Both the position numbers and the translations under genes were made by a program. A DNA stretch of 64,000 nt from Bettongia penicillata ogilbyi (Eukaryota > Chordata > Mammalia > Diprotodontia > Potoroidae), in contig JAJHZJ010000311.1 of assembly GCA_023548195.1 (NCBI GenBank), positions 8,410,811-8,474,810 on the forward strand, written 5' to 3'. Below are positions 31,788 to 43,119 of this stretch, one piece after another. Below the pieces are notes generated by a model. The model was not told the DNA's origin. It ran no database searches and saw nothing but the letters and a program-made list of their open reading frames with translations. Position 1 is the first letter of the stretch; each line of letters begins with the position of its first letter.

Positions 31788-31968
31788 TAATAGAAGTTCC
31801 AATATTTTGTGAAGTCCAATCTCTTCACTTGACAGATAGGAAAACAAGCAGCAAAGGGTTAAGTGACTTGCCCTGGATCACACAATTATTAAGTGTCTGA
31901 GGTAGGATTCAAACCCAGGTCCTCTTGACTCCAAGTCCAACAACCTATCCATTATGCCACAGTGACAA
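31788..31968 (-). repeat. MON1-type CORE-SINE
   Basis: 'gtccaatctcttcacttgac', 'ggttaagtgacttgccctgg', 'ttcaaacccaggtcctcttg', 'cctatccattatgccacagt'. Confidence 0.88.
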
Positions 31969-32059
31969 GATGGTGGATTCACAGAAGCATTTGAGTATCA
32001 GCGTTCAGCAAATTAGTGCGATTTGTTCGAGTCTGTGGTGATGAGGCTTTCTTTTGCAG

Positions 32060-33515
32060 AACGATCACACTCTCAAACCCCGACCCTGGATTGCCTCTAC
32101 CTTCACTGCTCTTATATGCTACTGACAGGTTTTGGAAACATTTCACTCTATTGGTTACTGTTGGATCTACTACAAATGTTACCTTACCCAACTTCAACTG
32201 GACACTCAGTGAAGCAAGGTAATGCTTTTATCCTTCTCTTACTGACTCTGACACAGCTTCCCCAGTGAGTACTCCAAATCTCTTCTCTCTTCTAACCTAC
32301 TACACCAGTGACTCCCCATTCCCTCTCAGCAGAAGACCTTACTTTATACCTTAATAAGACAATAGAGACCATTAGCCTTGAACCCTGTCTTTTCCCCACT
32401 GTAGGTTTCAAAACCACTTTTTTCCTATTATCTTTTTCTTTTCTCCAGCATTTCATGAAGATGTGGCCTTTCTCCTTGGCAATTTCAGTTAATCTTTCCC
32501 TCCTGATTCCACATCCTCCTGTCTTCTCTGACAGCTTGCCCCTGCAATCAAAACCCTTTCTCTCTAACTTTCCAATCTGTCCTTTATCTAACTATTTGCT
32601 TAGTGGCACCTCTCCATTCAAGTTATTTCCTTTCTTTCATGGCTAAATTTCTAGAAAACCTGTATACACTATCGGCCTCCGTTTCTCCTTTCATTCACTT
32701 CTGACCATATCACATTTAGCTGAAATTATACTTTCAAAAGTTACCAGTCTTTTAAGTTTCAAATCAAATGTTCTTGACAAGCCCTTATCCTTGACTTCTG
32801 AGTAACATTTGACATGGATTACTTACCCTTTAACTAACTAATAACTTTTCCTTCCCAGGTTTTTATGACACTGAACTTTTCAGTTTCTCTTTCTATATGA
32901 CTGGCCAATCAATCCACATTCCCCTTTAATAGAATATATCCTAACTCCATGTGTGGGTGTATCCAAGAAATTTCTCCTCTCCCCTTCCCTCCCCGCCTCT
33001 CCCTTCCTTTCCCTCTCTCTCTCTCTCTCCTTCCCTCCCTCTCTCCTTCCCCTGTTTCCTCCTCTCCCTCTTTTTCCCTCTCCCTTTCCTATCACGATCT
33101 GACTTCAGTTCATCTTTAAGTTTATTGCACAATACTTTCCTTCCCAGACCCTACATTCCAACCTAATAGGCCTTGATTGTGTTTCCTTGTGCAGAGCCGT
33201 GCATATCCTAACTCCATGCTTTTGTATAGGCTGTATCTCATGCCTGAATTATACCTCACCCCCACCCCTATAAATCCCTAGCTTCTTTCATCTCTTAGCT
33301 CAAGTCCACCGCTTATAGGTATCCTACCAGACTGCCACTCCAAGTTGCTTACTTTCAATGTAGTTTGTATTTACTTATATGTGTACATATTGCCCAAGCA
33401 CCTCAACCTTGTCTACCCTCAAATAATGTAATCTCCTTGAGGTTACAGTCTGTTTTTCCTTGTATGCACAGTGTAACACAATGTTCAGCACATAAGCACA
33501 TAAATTATTTTTGAG
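32060..33515 (+). repeat. L2, long sense fragment to the 3' end
   Basis: Sense L2 spanning ORF2 ('aaccccgaccctggattgcc', 'ggacactcagtgaagcaagg', 'ttctagaaaacctgtataca', 'taacatttgacatggattac') and the L2 3'UTR end ('ctccttgaggttacagtctg', 'caatgttcagcacataagca'). Many stops. The pyrimidine tract at 32975-33090 sits within it. Confidence 0.82.
32975..33090. repeat. C/T-rich low-complexity tract in L2
   Basis: Nearly all-pyrimidine, with (CT)n at about 33013-33028. Confidence 0.9.
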
Positions 33516-33519
33516 TGAA

Positions 33520-34015
33520 ATAATATAATTACCCATGACACATTCTATAAATATCGTTACATTTTAGGGGGCAATACATTTTAATTTATGTCAAATAGGA
33601 GGTGTTAGAATTGTCATGGAATGGCTCATAAGTCTTTTTTGATGAAGAAGTGAGAATCAGAACCCTTTGGCTTCAGAATGAATGAAAAGGTCCATGGTAT
33701 CAGGAACAACAGCAGCCGTGGTTATGGTCCTATGAGACACAGGTTTTTAAACAAGTCCTAAAGATTCCACTGTGTGGGAACAGGAAGAGGGCATATGTAT
33801 CATGATTCTTTACTTCTGTCAGGACTTCTCATATGGCAACAATATTCCTATGTGACCGTCTATATCAGATCTCTTCCTGGAGGAGACTAGGTTCTAGAAG
33901 TAGAAAGTAATTTATCAGTTCTCATTGGATCTCTGCTGGCAGAATCTTTTCCCCTTAGCCATCAAAGGATATGAAATGCAATCAAGCAAGCAAGCATGCA
34001 AGCATTAATTAATTA
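33520..34015. other. Unclassified intergenic sequence
   Basis: No repeat recognised; short AAGCAAGCAAGCATGCAAGCATTAATTAAT-like iteration at about 33983-34014. No gene. Confidence 0.4.
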
Positions 34016-34019
34016 CCTA

Positions 34020-34430
34020 GTTAAGGTCTGGATATTCAAAGACAAAGTTAGATAGCCAAAACTGAGGTGGAGACTGAGAGTAGGTGAAGAGACCATGTAA
34101 GTATATAGAAAATTAAAAATGAATACAAAACAAATACAAAGTAATTTTGGCAGAGGACATTTGTAGATAGTGGCATGGGATGGTGCTTAGGTTCAATTAA
34201 GGGAGTCTAAGAGTTGGAGGTGAGAAGTGAGTTCATTTAAGGCAAAGCAGACAGTCACTGCAAAGGCAAGAGACGGGGCCCTCTATCACTCCTCTAGTGG
34301 TCAAGCAATGGTCACAGCAAGAGGTGACATATAATAAGGAGTTAGAACAAGAGTATCTTCTCCTATTTCTGCAAATACCTGGCAGTCTGAGATACTGATG
34401 ACTATATCATCTGAAGGACAGCTTTTAAAA
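34020..34430. repeat. Ancient mammalian repeat (same type as 42475-43030)
   Basis: 'atacaaagtaattttggcag', 'gtgagttcatttaaggcaaa', 'cactgcaaaggcaagagacg' align in order with 'tggaagacagccaatgcaaa' and neighbours of the copy at 42.5 kb. Unnamed by me. Confidence 0.5.
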
Positions 34431-34539
34431 AAATGTATAAATTTCTCCCTCTCCCTCCTGCTCCCCTCCATGCAGATGTTATTGCTTTGAGTTTGGTATT
34501 AACAATTCTGTCATGTGGTGTGCATATATATTAATTCCT

Positions 34540-34625
34540 ACCTGTCCATTCATGACACTCATTTATCTGTGTAAATGCCTACAGGGCAAGGCCTAGACCA
34601 GTTTAGTTCATTTATCATAGCATCA
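34540..34625 (+). repeat. L2 3'-end fragment
   Basis: 'ctacagggcaaggcctagac' and 'catagcatcaagcaccagag' have the L2 3'UTR pattern. Confidence 0.45.
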
Positions 34626-34649
34626 AGCACCAGAGTTTTATGTAACATT

Positions 34650-34748
34650 GCTTCTTGGTTAATGAGATCGGAAAACTAAGGAATGGCAAAATCAAGTGAA
34701 TTCATTAGGATCATATAGCTCAACCAAAAAAACCCAGATCATTGAACC
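34650..34748 (-). repeat. MIR-type CORE-SINE fragment
   Basis: 'gaattcattaggatcatata', 'ttgaaccccaagtcctttta'; diverged. Confidence 0.55.
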
Positions 34749-34894
34749 CCAAGTCCTTTTACATGTATACAAGTGAACCCTGGAGAAATCTCAGGTTGAA
34801 AAAAATAATAAAAATGTGAAAGGGGGTTGTTACAAAGTCACTGTGTTTGAAAAATTTATTAACTTTTGCTTCTGTCTCTAATCCATAATGGCTC

Positions 34895-35112
34895 TGTGAC
34901 TCCCAGAAAGAGACTTCATCTCTCAGGGCTGTAGGCATCTCTAAGACTCTGACTGTGTCCCAGGCCATCACCAGGTGCCCTCACTTTTTGTTCTGTCAGT
35001 CTGGGAGAAAGAGTAAGACTCTGGGCATTTCTGCCTCATTCGAATCCATCTCAAGCACAAGTCAAGACGTCACCCTATGATGTGACTGGTCCTCTGAAAA
35101 TGAACGATGAAC
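34895..35112 (+). repeat. RTE-tailed SINE
   Basis: 'tgtcccaggccatcaccagg', 'tctgcctcattcgaatccat', 'gacgtcaccctatgatgtga', 'ggtcctctgaaaatgaacga': sense copy of the RTE-SINE, ending in the RTE-like tail. Confidence 0.8.
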
Positions 35113-36170
35113 CACAACTTACAGGGAAGGTGTCAACTTGCACGTGGGTGGAAGGACTTTCATTATTTAAGAGTTATCTGTGCCAACAAATTATAGGTCC
35201 AGTTCCTGCCCTTATTATTCTTGACTGTTAGGTCTTTGTCTAGTTAAGTCTTTGGTTTTTCTTCTCCCACTCCCCACCTCCACCTGCATGAGGGGAAAGA
35301 AGATTGGTTAGGGTATTTTAAACAGATTTTTTGGTACATCCACAATACTCCTTATTTCTGGCAAAACTCCCTAGTTTAGGCCTAAATGGTTCCTATCACT
35401 TTGCTACATTTGGGGTACACTGGCCTCCCTGCTTTGTTCATCTGAAGCATTGTTCAGCAAAAATTCTCATATGGATTTTGTAACAATCAGGTCCCTGCGA
35501 TACTCTCCTAATTCTCCCTTGGAAATAGGAATACAGAAGTAGATAGAAGGGTGCCCAGATAGGGATTAGATAATGTAAATGTTGGTTGTAAATATCAGGC
35601 ACAAGCTATATCATCCTGGTGATATCACTTTCCATCCCCATTCTAGAGAAGCTTAGAAATAACTCGAATCCTGTTGAGCACACATACTGATTGAGTCTTA
35701 TGGAGTCTCCCTACAATAGCAGCATTGTTTCATGCTATACAATAAGCTTGCCATTGCCTGGGGCCCTCACACAGACATTGGGTACAGTCAGGAGTGACAC
35801 TAAGCCAGGGTGGGAATGCCATTTGCTAGATACATAGTTTGAAGGACATTTATACATGTCATCTAGTAAAAATTTTCTTCCCACGGTACCTTATCATAGA
35901 AACATTTTATTCATTGGTGGGAAAAAAGCCATGTGTCAGTAAAGGGTTATGGACTGCCCCCGGGTCGCTGCTCTCCCTCCCCTTCTGCCATAGTTCTCTC
36001 AGGCATTGGTCTGAATGTTCTTTAGCCCATTACAGAGCAAATGAAATAAAAAGCCTGAGTGTGTTTCAACTAGTTCTGGATAAAAGAGTTTCACAAAGTG
36101 TTAAGTCAGTAGAAATTTGGGGTCTCTTCACTCACACAGCCTCTACTCCTTTTCAGGCTCTTGTTACTTT
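35113..36170. other. Unclassified, mostly unique sequence
   Basis: About 1.05 kb with no repeat I can name. A 111-codon + frame (35839-36174) shows no domain. No gene supported. Confidence 0.4.
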
Positions 36171-36174
36171 CTAG

Positions 36175-36965
36175 CAAAGACTAAAATTGTCTTCTAATTG
36201 TTACCTCTTTTTCTAGTTTCTCCTCTCCCTGATCCATACTGCACACAGCTACCAAAGTGATATTACTAAAACAAAAATATAACTATGTCACCTCCCCTTA
36301 CACAAAATCTTCAATGGCTCACTATCACCTCTAGGATTAAAATACAGACTCCTTAGTCTGGCATTTAATGCCTTTCAGGATATGAATTTTGCCTGCCTGC
36401 CTGTATGACTGTACTTCTCTGACTCATTTTCTCATCTATAAAATGAAGGAGTTGGACCAGGTGCTTTCCAAGGACCCTTCTAGCTATTGATGCATGATCC
36501 AATAACTCAACGTTGCCAGTCTGTCTCATATTATTCCTGCTTCGTTCATTCTCCATTCTAGCCAAACTGAACTGCTGGCTTTTCTCTATATATGACACAC
36601 TGTCTCATCCTTATGTTTTAGCCCAAATGATCAAGTGGTACCCCTTTTCCAGAAGACATCTTTGCTGATATATCTGACTCATAGAGGCCCTATGTGGAAT
36701 TCTCTAGAAGCACAACTTCCTACATGAGAACTTTCTCAAACTTCTCTTGAAAATGCTCTGTTATTGCTTTGTGTATATAATTTCTGCCTACTCACCTGTG
36801 CATAGTATATTTTCCAAACAGAATGTAATCTCCTTGAGGGAAGAAACCATTTCGATTTACTTATTTTTTGATTGTCTTTATTCTTGCAAGTACCTAGCAT
36901 AATGCCTTGCACATAGCAGGTGCTTATGGAATTGGATTGGATTGGACAAACTGGATTGAATTGAA
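36175..36965 (+). repeat. L2 3' part, split by a SINE
   Basis: Sense L2: 'aatcttcaatggctcactat', 'cacctctaggattaaaatac', 'tttaatgcctttcagg', then after the SINE 'gtctcatccttatgttttag', 'tccttgagggaagaaaccat', 'acatagcaggtgcttatgga'. Reaches the L2 3' end. Confidence 0.85.
36395..36500 (+). repeat. MON1 end fragment inside L2
   Basis: 'gactcattttctcatctata', 'ggagttggaccaggtgcttt', 'cttctagctattgatgcatg'. Confidence 0.75.
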
Positions 36966-36969
36966 TCCA

Positions 36970-37985
36970 GTTTGTTTTCTGAACCCAACACAGAAGCCCT
37001 TGTCAGGGTGTGTGGATGCTCTTGGGTTTCCATTGCCCAGGGAGGTTAAACACGATGGAGGAAGAAAGGTTAGGTAACAGGCATAGATGCTTTAGTCAGA
37101 GGCAGTTTGTATGCTAGCAACGCAAAGTGATGAACTGAGTCAATTATTTGTATAATTGCAGGGGAAAAAATAAATCGTCACCCTCTGTTTGCCTCAAAAG
37201 TCCTGTTAATGAGGCAAATGTGTTATTCTGGTTGCTCTAAATACAAATTGTCTTTTATTTCTCTCTTGTGGGTATTTGCCACATTCTCATTCCTCTCCCT
37301 TCCTGCTCCTGCCCTGACACACTTTTATAATATCTTTTCCAGAGAGGAGACTGCAGGGAAACATTGCTCCCAGGAAGTCAAATTCTCCACAGAAAATATT
37401 TAAAGGAAGGAAGAAGAACCAGTGATGCCGGCATAGAGTCTAGGGAAACACCACCTTACCTTTGAACCTAATCCTCAGTGGTACTGATATCTCATTGTAA
37501 AAAAGCATAACTACCCACTCTCTTTGGTTCAGCTTGGTTCAAATTACACTGCAGTCCACCCACAGATGACTGTCAAGCTCCACTCTGCATGTTACCACAT
37601 GTGCCGTGCACCTCAGCAGAGATTTGCCCGTCTTTGCTCCCATTCAGGTTTATTTTTAAGTTGCTCCAAGCATTTACTCATCTAGATGTTATGACTCCCC
37701 GCAGCTGCTTTGCTTAGCGGAGGGCTGTCTGCTGTTTCCTAGTTGCTGTTTTTTTTCTGGTAAGTACAGTTCTATTGTGAGGGCCAGCCACTTACTTCCA
37801 GGCCTGAGTTATTTTGGTCAACATTTTCCTCTGTGAGGTGCGTTGGACTCCAGTAGGGAAGTTGCACATTTTTACCACCAGGCGCAGTACATACACTTTT
37901 GAAATGCTAGTTACTTTAACTTTTGTGAGCAGCACTCTAATTTTCTTCTGAGGCAGTAGAACTTGTCAACTCATGAGATCATAAG
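36970..37985. other. Repeat-poor block, candidate conserved non-coding DNA
   Basis: About 1 kb with no interspersed repeat seen. Includes 'gagtcaattatttgtataat' (about 37137), 'ctgttaatgaggcaaatgtg' (about 37202) and 'ttttggtcaacattttcctc' (about 37812). No exon is convincing; the 64-codon frame at 37209 has no domain. Confidence 0.4.
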
Positions 37986-37989
37986 ATCC

Positions 37990-38190
37990 CAGGATCCTAG
38001 AACTTAGAATGGGGATGAACTATAGGGACTATTAAGTCCAACTCCTTTCCCTGTTTTACAGAAAAGTAAAATGAATCAGAGAGGTTAAGTGACTTGTCCA
38101 GTCACACAGTTACTTAAGTGTTAGCAGCAGAATTTGTATCTAGGTCTTTTGGTTCCAACTCCAATACCCTATCTACTATGCTCTGCTGGG
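37990..38190 (-). repeat. MON1-type CORE-SINE
   Basis: 'aggatcctagaacttagaat', 'attaagtccaactcctttcc', 'gaggttaagtgacttgtcca', 'gtatctaggtcttttggttc', 'ctatctactatgctctgctg'. Confidence 0.9.
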
Positions 38191-38192
38191 TC

Positions 38193-38295
38193 ATAGATTT
38201 AGAACTGAAAGGGAGCTCAAAGGCCATCTTGTCTAATTCCTTCCTTTAAAGACAAGGAAATTGAGTCCCACAGAGGAGAAATGATTTCCTCATAA
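38193..38295 (-). repeat. MON1-type CORE-SINE, truncated
   Basis: Immediately follows the previous copy: 'tcatagatttagaactgaaa', 'ctcaaaggccatcttgtcta', 'gacaaggaaattgagtccca'. Confidence 0.85.
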
Positions 38296-38414
38296 AAAAA
38301 TGTGCTTTTGCAAACAAAAAAAATCATTAGGAAGTGTTATATGATGGACCCAGGTGACTACTGAACTTTGGTTGATTACCTTCTTCTAGTAACAGGATCT
38401 GGACTTACCCTTGA

Positions 38415-38960
38415 GCAAATATATGTCTACATATCTCTAAATCTGTATCTATCTATAGATGCCTCTTTCTCTACACACAGACACACACACATGTACCTGA
38501 AGATCTATAAAGCTATTTATTTATGTGTATGTATATATATATACACATATATATGAGTGTGTATGTATATGTGTACATATACATATATATACATGTATAT
38601 AGAGGTCATAGCTATATCTATATAGATATCTATCTAGAACTTTTATATTTATATAGATTGGTATATATATAGAGATACATATCTGTATAGTTGTAAATAT
38701 ATAGAGATCTTTATAGATATATCAATCTATATAGTTCTATAGCTATATAAATATGTATATATAAATATAAATATGGGCATATAGTGATAACATAGTATAA
38801 TACAGCAATTTTGTTATATGTATATATACATAATACATTAATACAGATACACATACACATCTATATATAAACACACACACCAATACACATATAATATGCA
38901 CCCTTGCCTTCTCTTCACCCATTATATATGTGCATATATATGTATATATATATTTAAGGG
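38415..38960. repeat. TATA/TAGA-rich low-complexity tract
   Basis: About 550 bases of degenerate (TA)n, (TATC/GATA)n and (ACAT)n sequence with local near-palindromes such as atatatatatacacatatat. No gene. Confidence 0.92.
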
Positions 38961-38964
38961 GAAG

Positions 38965-39640
38965 ATCAAGGATTTGTCTAAGTCCTTTGATCTCAAATGC
39001 AGAATATTTTTCTTACTTTGTCATGCTGCTTCCTCAAAGTCAAGGCTCAGTTCTTGGGTAATTTCCATTACTGTGTCCTGTATGAAGAAGAAAGGTATTC
39101 AGTTCCCTGATTATGGGACAGTGTGGACACCTATGCTGGGGTGTACTATTTTGTAGGTATGTCCAGTCTCCTTAGTTAGATCTCAAGCTCCTCAGTGTTT
39201 ATGATCCCGCCTTCTCTTTCTCTTATAAGTTCCCTTGAACCTCACTGGGTGATTGGCATTTGGTGGGTCTTCAATCAACATTGCTGATCCTGGAGGTTCA
39301 GTACAGTAAGAAGGTGCGGCAGACAGATGAATACCTGTGGCATCTAGGATGCTAATCTGGTAATCAGTCAAGAGCCTTTGGGCAAAACTCTTCACTTGGC
39401 TGTTACCTTGACAGCTGTAAGGGGATGTGGCAGGTAGTTTTCAAAATTTTTATGAATTTCCCCTTGTAGTTTAATGATTGTTTATCAGGTCTCTACCTGA
39501 AGGGACTTGTTCTTTAACAAGATTGAAAGGAAAGTTCTCTTGTAGCTCATCAGCCTTATTTTGTGAATATAGTTGTAGGTCTCACTGACCATACAAGACT
39601 CCACAGTAACACATGTCAAAGCTTTTCAGAAAGTAATGCT
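38965..39640. other. Unclassified intergenic sequence
   Basis: Weak traces of a reverse MIR around 38965-39030 ('gatttgtctaagtcctttga') only. No gene. Confidence 0.35.
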
Positions 39641-39644
39641 CTTA

Positions 39645-39900
39645 TGGTATGGAGGTTTTCTGGCATTAAAAATTATTTGCATTTATATACATAAAAGATA
39701 ATTAACAATTTTCCTGTGCTAGGCCCCAGTAAATGTTGGACCCTACTTTAATTAAGCCTCCTTTGCTTATCTGTAATTACAGGTCTATACTTATCCTTGA
39801 ACCTTACTGTAGCAAATATGCAGATATTTAATTAAAGCACTATTTAAACCATTTGCCAAGATTTTGCCATGTGTAAATCATATCTATTAGGTGCTAGGAG
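39645..39900. other. Candidate conserved non-coding element
   Basis: AT-rich but not simple. It carries an octamer-like 'attatttgcattta' (about 39672), 'actttaattaagcctccttt' (about 39746), 'ctgtaattacaggtct' (about 39771) and 'tatttaattaaagc' (about 39824). Repeated TAATTA cores in repeat-free DNA are typical of developmental enhancers; inference only. Confidence 0.4.
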
Positions 39901-40180
39901 CTACTCAGAAAGTGATAGAATAAGTAGTTCCTACCTTTAGATTAGCTTAGAATAACAAGGAGGAAGCAAGCCCACAGGGACTTTCCAGTTCCTTTTTAAT
40001 TGTCACACCAGAAAGACAGTAAGGAGTAGAAGACTGGGTTGGCCATGAGGAGTCAAGACCAGGGATACAGCCAAGCAGGAGCATCTCAGCTCCTTTTCCC
40101 TGGTGATTGAGTATTGACAGAGAAAGTCACAAAAATCAAACTACTTTTTCTTTTAACCATTTTATAGTTTATTGCCTCAG
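39901..40180. other. Unclassified sequence
   Basis: Nothing recognised. Confidence 0.35.
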
Positions 40181-40184
40181 ATGT

Positions 40185-40545
40185 TTCCCATTTCCTACAA
40201 TGACTGTCCCAAGTCCTCCCCGCACTCCCTTTCTTACCACTAACCATGTCTCAAACTCCCACATTCACAGAATATAGCATAGCTTACTACTTCAATGAGA
40301 AGACAGAAACCATTGCTACCTCTATTCCTCAAAGCTTCTTTACATTCTCACTCACTCTTTTATCCTTCCTTCTAGGTACGGAATACAAGGTATGGTTGCT
40401 CCTTACTAGAGGGAGTCCTTCTGCTAGGTCCATTGTTCCTTTTCTACCTCCTTCTAGGCTTTGATCCAGCAATCATTTCTCTCTTTCATGCATCTTCATT
40501 CTTTCTACAGCTACTGGTTTCTTTTCATTTACCCATCGTCCCACT
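40185..40545 (+). repeat. L2 ORF2 fragment
   Basis: 'cttactacttcaatgagaag' with 'cagaaaccattgctacctct' (an L2 ORF2 landmark), then 'ttctacagctactggtttct'. Confidence 0.65.
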
Positions 40546-40554
40546 GGCCAGAAC

Positions 40555-40800
40555 TATAGCTCTTCGGTTGTTCAGTGGTTTTCCAGTGATGTCCAATTCT
40601 TTGTGACCCCATTTTGGGTTTTCTTGGCAAAAATATTGCAGTGGTTTGCTATTTCCTTCTCCAGCTCATTTTTCAGAGGAGGACCTGAGACAAAGAGGGT
40701 TAAGTGACTTGCCTATGGTCACACAGCTAGTAAGTGTCTAAGGCTGGATTTGACCTCATGAATATTCCAAGCCCAGGGTTGTTTCCACTGTGCCACCTAG
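40555..40800 (-). repeat. MAR1-like SINE, near full length
   Basis: 'cggttgttcagtggttttcc', 'tgtgaccccattttgggttt', 'attgcagtggtttgctattt', 'ttgcctatggtcacacagct', 'actgtgccacctagg'. Confidence 0.93.
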
Positions 40801-40984
40801 GTAGGCTCACACAAACTGGGTCCAAGCTTAGGGTCTTTTCCCCCATGAATTCTCTTACTCAGACCCTAACCAAGGATGTTTTCTAGGGATATTGGAATCT
40901 GATTCAAGTCCAGGAGTCCATTAAAAAAAGCAAAAGCCTTTAGCTCTTCCACAATTATTCAGGTTTACATAATATCAAAAATGA

Positions 40985-41270
40985 GACAGTATTGATTTAA
41001 CTAAGAGGAAGTTAGATTGTGCAGTGGATAGAATGCTCTGCCTGGAGTCAGGAAGACTCATTTTTCAGAGTTCAAATCTGACCTCAAATACTTCCTAGCT
41101 ATGTCACCCTGGGCAAGTCACTTAACCTTCTTTGCCTCAGTTTCTTAATCTATAAAATGAGTTATAGAAGGAAATGGGAAACCACTCTAGTATCTTTGCC
41201 AAGAAAATTCCATATGGGATCATGAAGACTCTGACACAACTGAAATGACTGAACAATGACAAATTAATTT
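40985..41270 (+). repeat. MAR1-like SINE, near full length
   Basis: 'gtgcagtggatagaatgctc', 'ctggagtcaggaagactcat', 'ctgggcaagtcacttaacct', 'gtatctttgccaagaaaatt', 'ctgaaatgactgaacaatga'. Opposite orientation to the copy 200 bases upstream. Confidence 0.95.
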
Positions 41271-41800
41271 AACTTGAAAAAAATGCAAAATACAAAGGAC
41301 TCACACCCAAAATGAAGTCGACAATTTTTCTTGCCTCTTCCTATGTCTAATAGAATTCCAAGGACCTATACATTCTCCAGACGTATAATATTATCCTAAG
41401 ATTGAACCCTTTTATAAGGGAAGGGTTCTCAGGGTTGGTAGAGAGTTGTTCCCTCAAACCCAGATCTGCACAGTCCGTATAACTTCATAGACCAATGAAA
41501 GCCTGGGTTTGATCTTCCGTGTTTGGGCTTTATTCCTCACTGTTACTTGACTCTGGGTCCCAAATTGGTTCTGGAACTTGACATGATCCAAGAACTTCTC
41601 CACTTGATTAAGGAATGATTTAGCTGTCCTGCGACTGCCACTCTACTACTTCCACCTCTGAGGCCATGAAATGGCAAGCTTCCCTTCTCCATTTGTGTTG
41701 ATATTTGAAGGCCAAGAGCAGAGGTAGAGTGTAGCCCAGGTGATAACCTGATTACCAGGGAGGTATTAGTTAGGCAAAAAGTATGTCCTCAAACTTTTGG
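41271..41800. other. Unclassified, possibly LTR-like sequence
   Basis: About 530 bases with no LINE/SINE match. No TG...CA ends or target duplication found, so I leave it unassigned. Confidence 0.3.
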
Positions 41801-41804
41801 AACT

Positions 41805-42235
41805 ATTTGAAGCTGTTGACCACACATTCCCAATGGATATTCTATTCCTAGGTCTCAGAGAAATAATGCTCTCCTGGTGTTTCCATCTTTTCTAAACAAT
41901 CTTTCTCTGTCTTGTTGGCTTCTTATCCTTTTTCTGAACACAAGGTGGGCGTTTCCCAAGCTTCTGTTCTTGGCTCTCTTCTCTCTCTCTCTCTTTTTCT
42001 TTTCCCACTCCATATCCCTTGGCAATTTCATTCATGCCTGTGACTCCAACTTCTATGTAGATAACACCTAAATCTGTAGCTACAGATCTGAATTGTCAGC
42101 TGAGTTCTTGATCCATGTTATTAAGTGTCTACATGATACTTGCACTTGACTATCCCACTGGAACATAAAATTGCACATTTCCCAAACAGAGCTTACTGAA
42201 TTTAACCCTTAACTTGTTCTTTTATATACATACAC
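41805..42235 (+). repeat. L2 ORF2 fragment
   Basis: Contains the degenerate catalytic box Y-V-D-N at 42054-42065 in the frame of 'tgactccaacttctatgtag', preceded by 'ttctgttcttggctctcttc' and followed by 'cacatttcccaaacagagct'. Stops throughout. Confidence 0.75.
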
Positions 42236-42335
42236 TTGAATGCATGCATGTGTGCATGTGTATGTGGATATGTATGTATGTGTATTCAAGCATATATATA
42301 CATACATGTTATGTATATGTATGTATCCACACAAA
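42236..42335. repeat. (TATG/TGCA)n simple sequence inside L2
   Basis: Degenerate TGCATG and TATG iterations. Confidence 0.85.
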
Positions 42336-42339
42336 TCCA

Positions 42340-42475
42340 TATTTGTCAATAGCATGACCATTCATTCAGTTTTCCATATTCAAGTCCTTGGAATTGTCTT
42401 TGATTCTTCCCAAATCCTTTCCATTCATTCATCTATCTGATCAGTAAATCAATTGTTCAGAATTTACTGAATACC
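42340..42475 (+). repeat. L2 fragment, continuation
   Basis: 'aattgtctttgattcttccc' and 'ttcagaatttactgaatacc' follow the order of L2 after the ORF2 part at 41.8 kb. Confidence 0.6.
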
Positions 42476-43030
42476 TACCTACTGTATTCTAGACATTGGC
42501 TATACAGATGCAAAAATGAAATCCTCCCTGCCCTCAAGAGATATGTATTCTATAGAGAGAGATATGAACATAAATATATCTATACTAAATAAAAGCAAAA
42601 TAAACACTAAGTATTTCTACAAAATAAAGAAGAGATAATTTATTTTTGGGAGGGGTATAAAATTCCAGCACCTGGGGTAGATAGCAGATTAAGAAAATCT
42701 TGAGGAGATGATACTTCACTGGAGTAAAAAGTAGCAGGGAAGTCAGAGTTCATTCGAGGTATGGAAGACAGCCAATGCAAAGGTAGAGAGATGGGAATAA
42801 GAGTGTGATCTGTAAGGGACAGGAAGGAAGCCAGTTATGTTTGAATAAAATGTGTGGGAAGTGGGGTAATGCATAATTAAATTTGGAAAGAAAGTATGGA
42901 GCCAGATTGTGAAGGGCTTTAAAAACGAAATAAAAAAAGGTTATATTTGATATTAGAGGCAATAGGGAGCCATTGGAGTTTGTTGAGTAGGAGAGTGCCA
43001 TAGTCAAACCAAAATTTCAGGGGAATCAAT
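42475..43030. repeat. Ancient mammalian repeat, unnamed
   Basis: 'attctagacattggctatac', 'aatcctccctgccctcaaga', 'ccagattgtgaagggcttta', 'caatagggagccattggagt', 'agagtgccatagtcaaacca' match a repeat widespread in mammals. Further copies are near 34.0, 49.1 and 56.4 kb. I do not name the family. Confidence 0.6.
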
Positions 43031-43119
43031 TTGAAAGCTGTCTACACAGCTTCATAAGACACACTGAAGAGGGTGGAGATTTGAGCAGAGAGACTTTTTT
43101 TTTCCTGCCCTGTAATATC

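Noticed and set aside
38415..38960. CRISPR-like or satellite array
   Set aside because: Degenerate simple sequence without fixed-length repeats and spacers.
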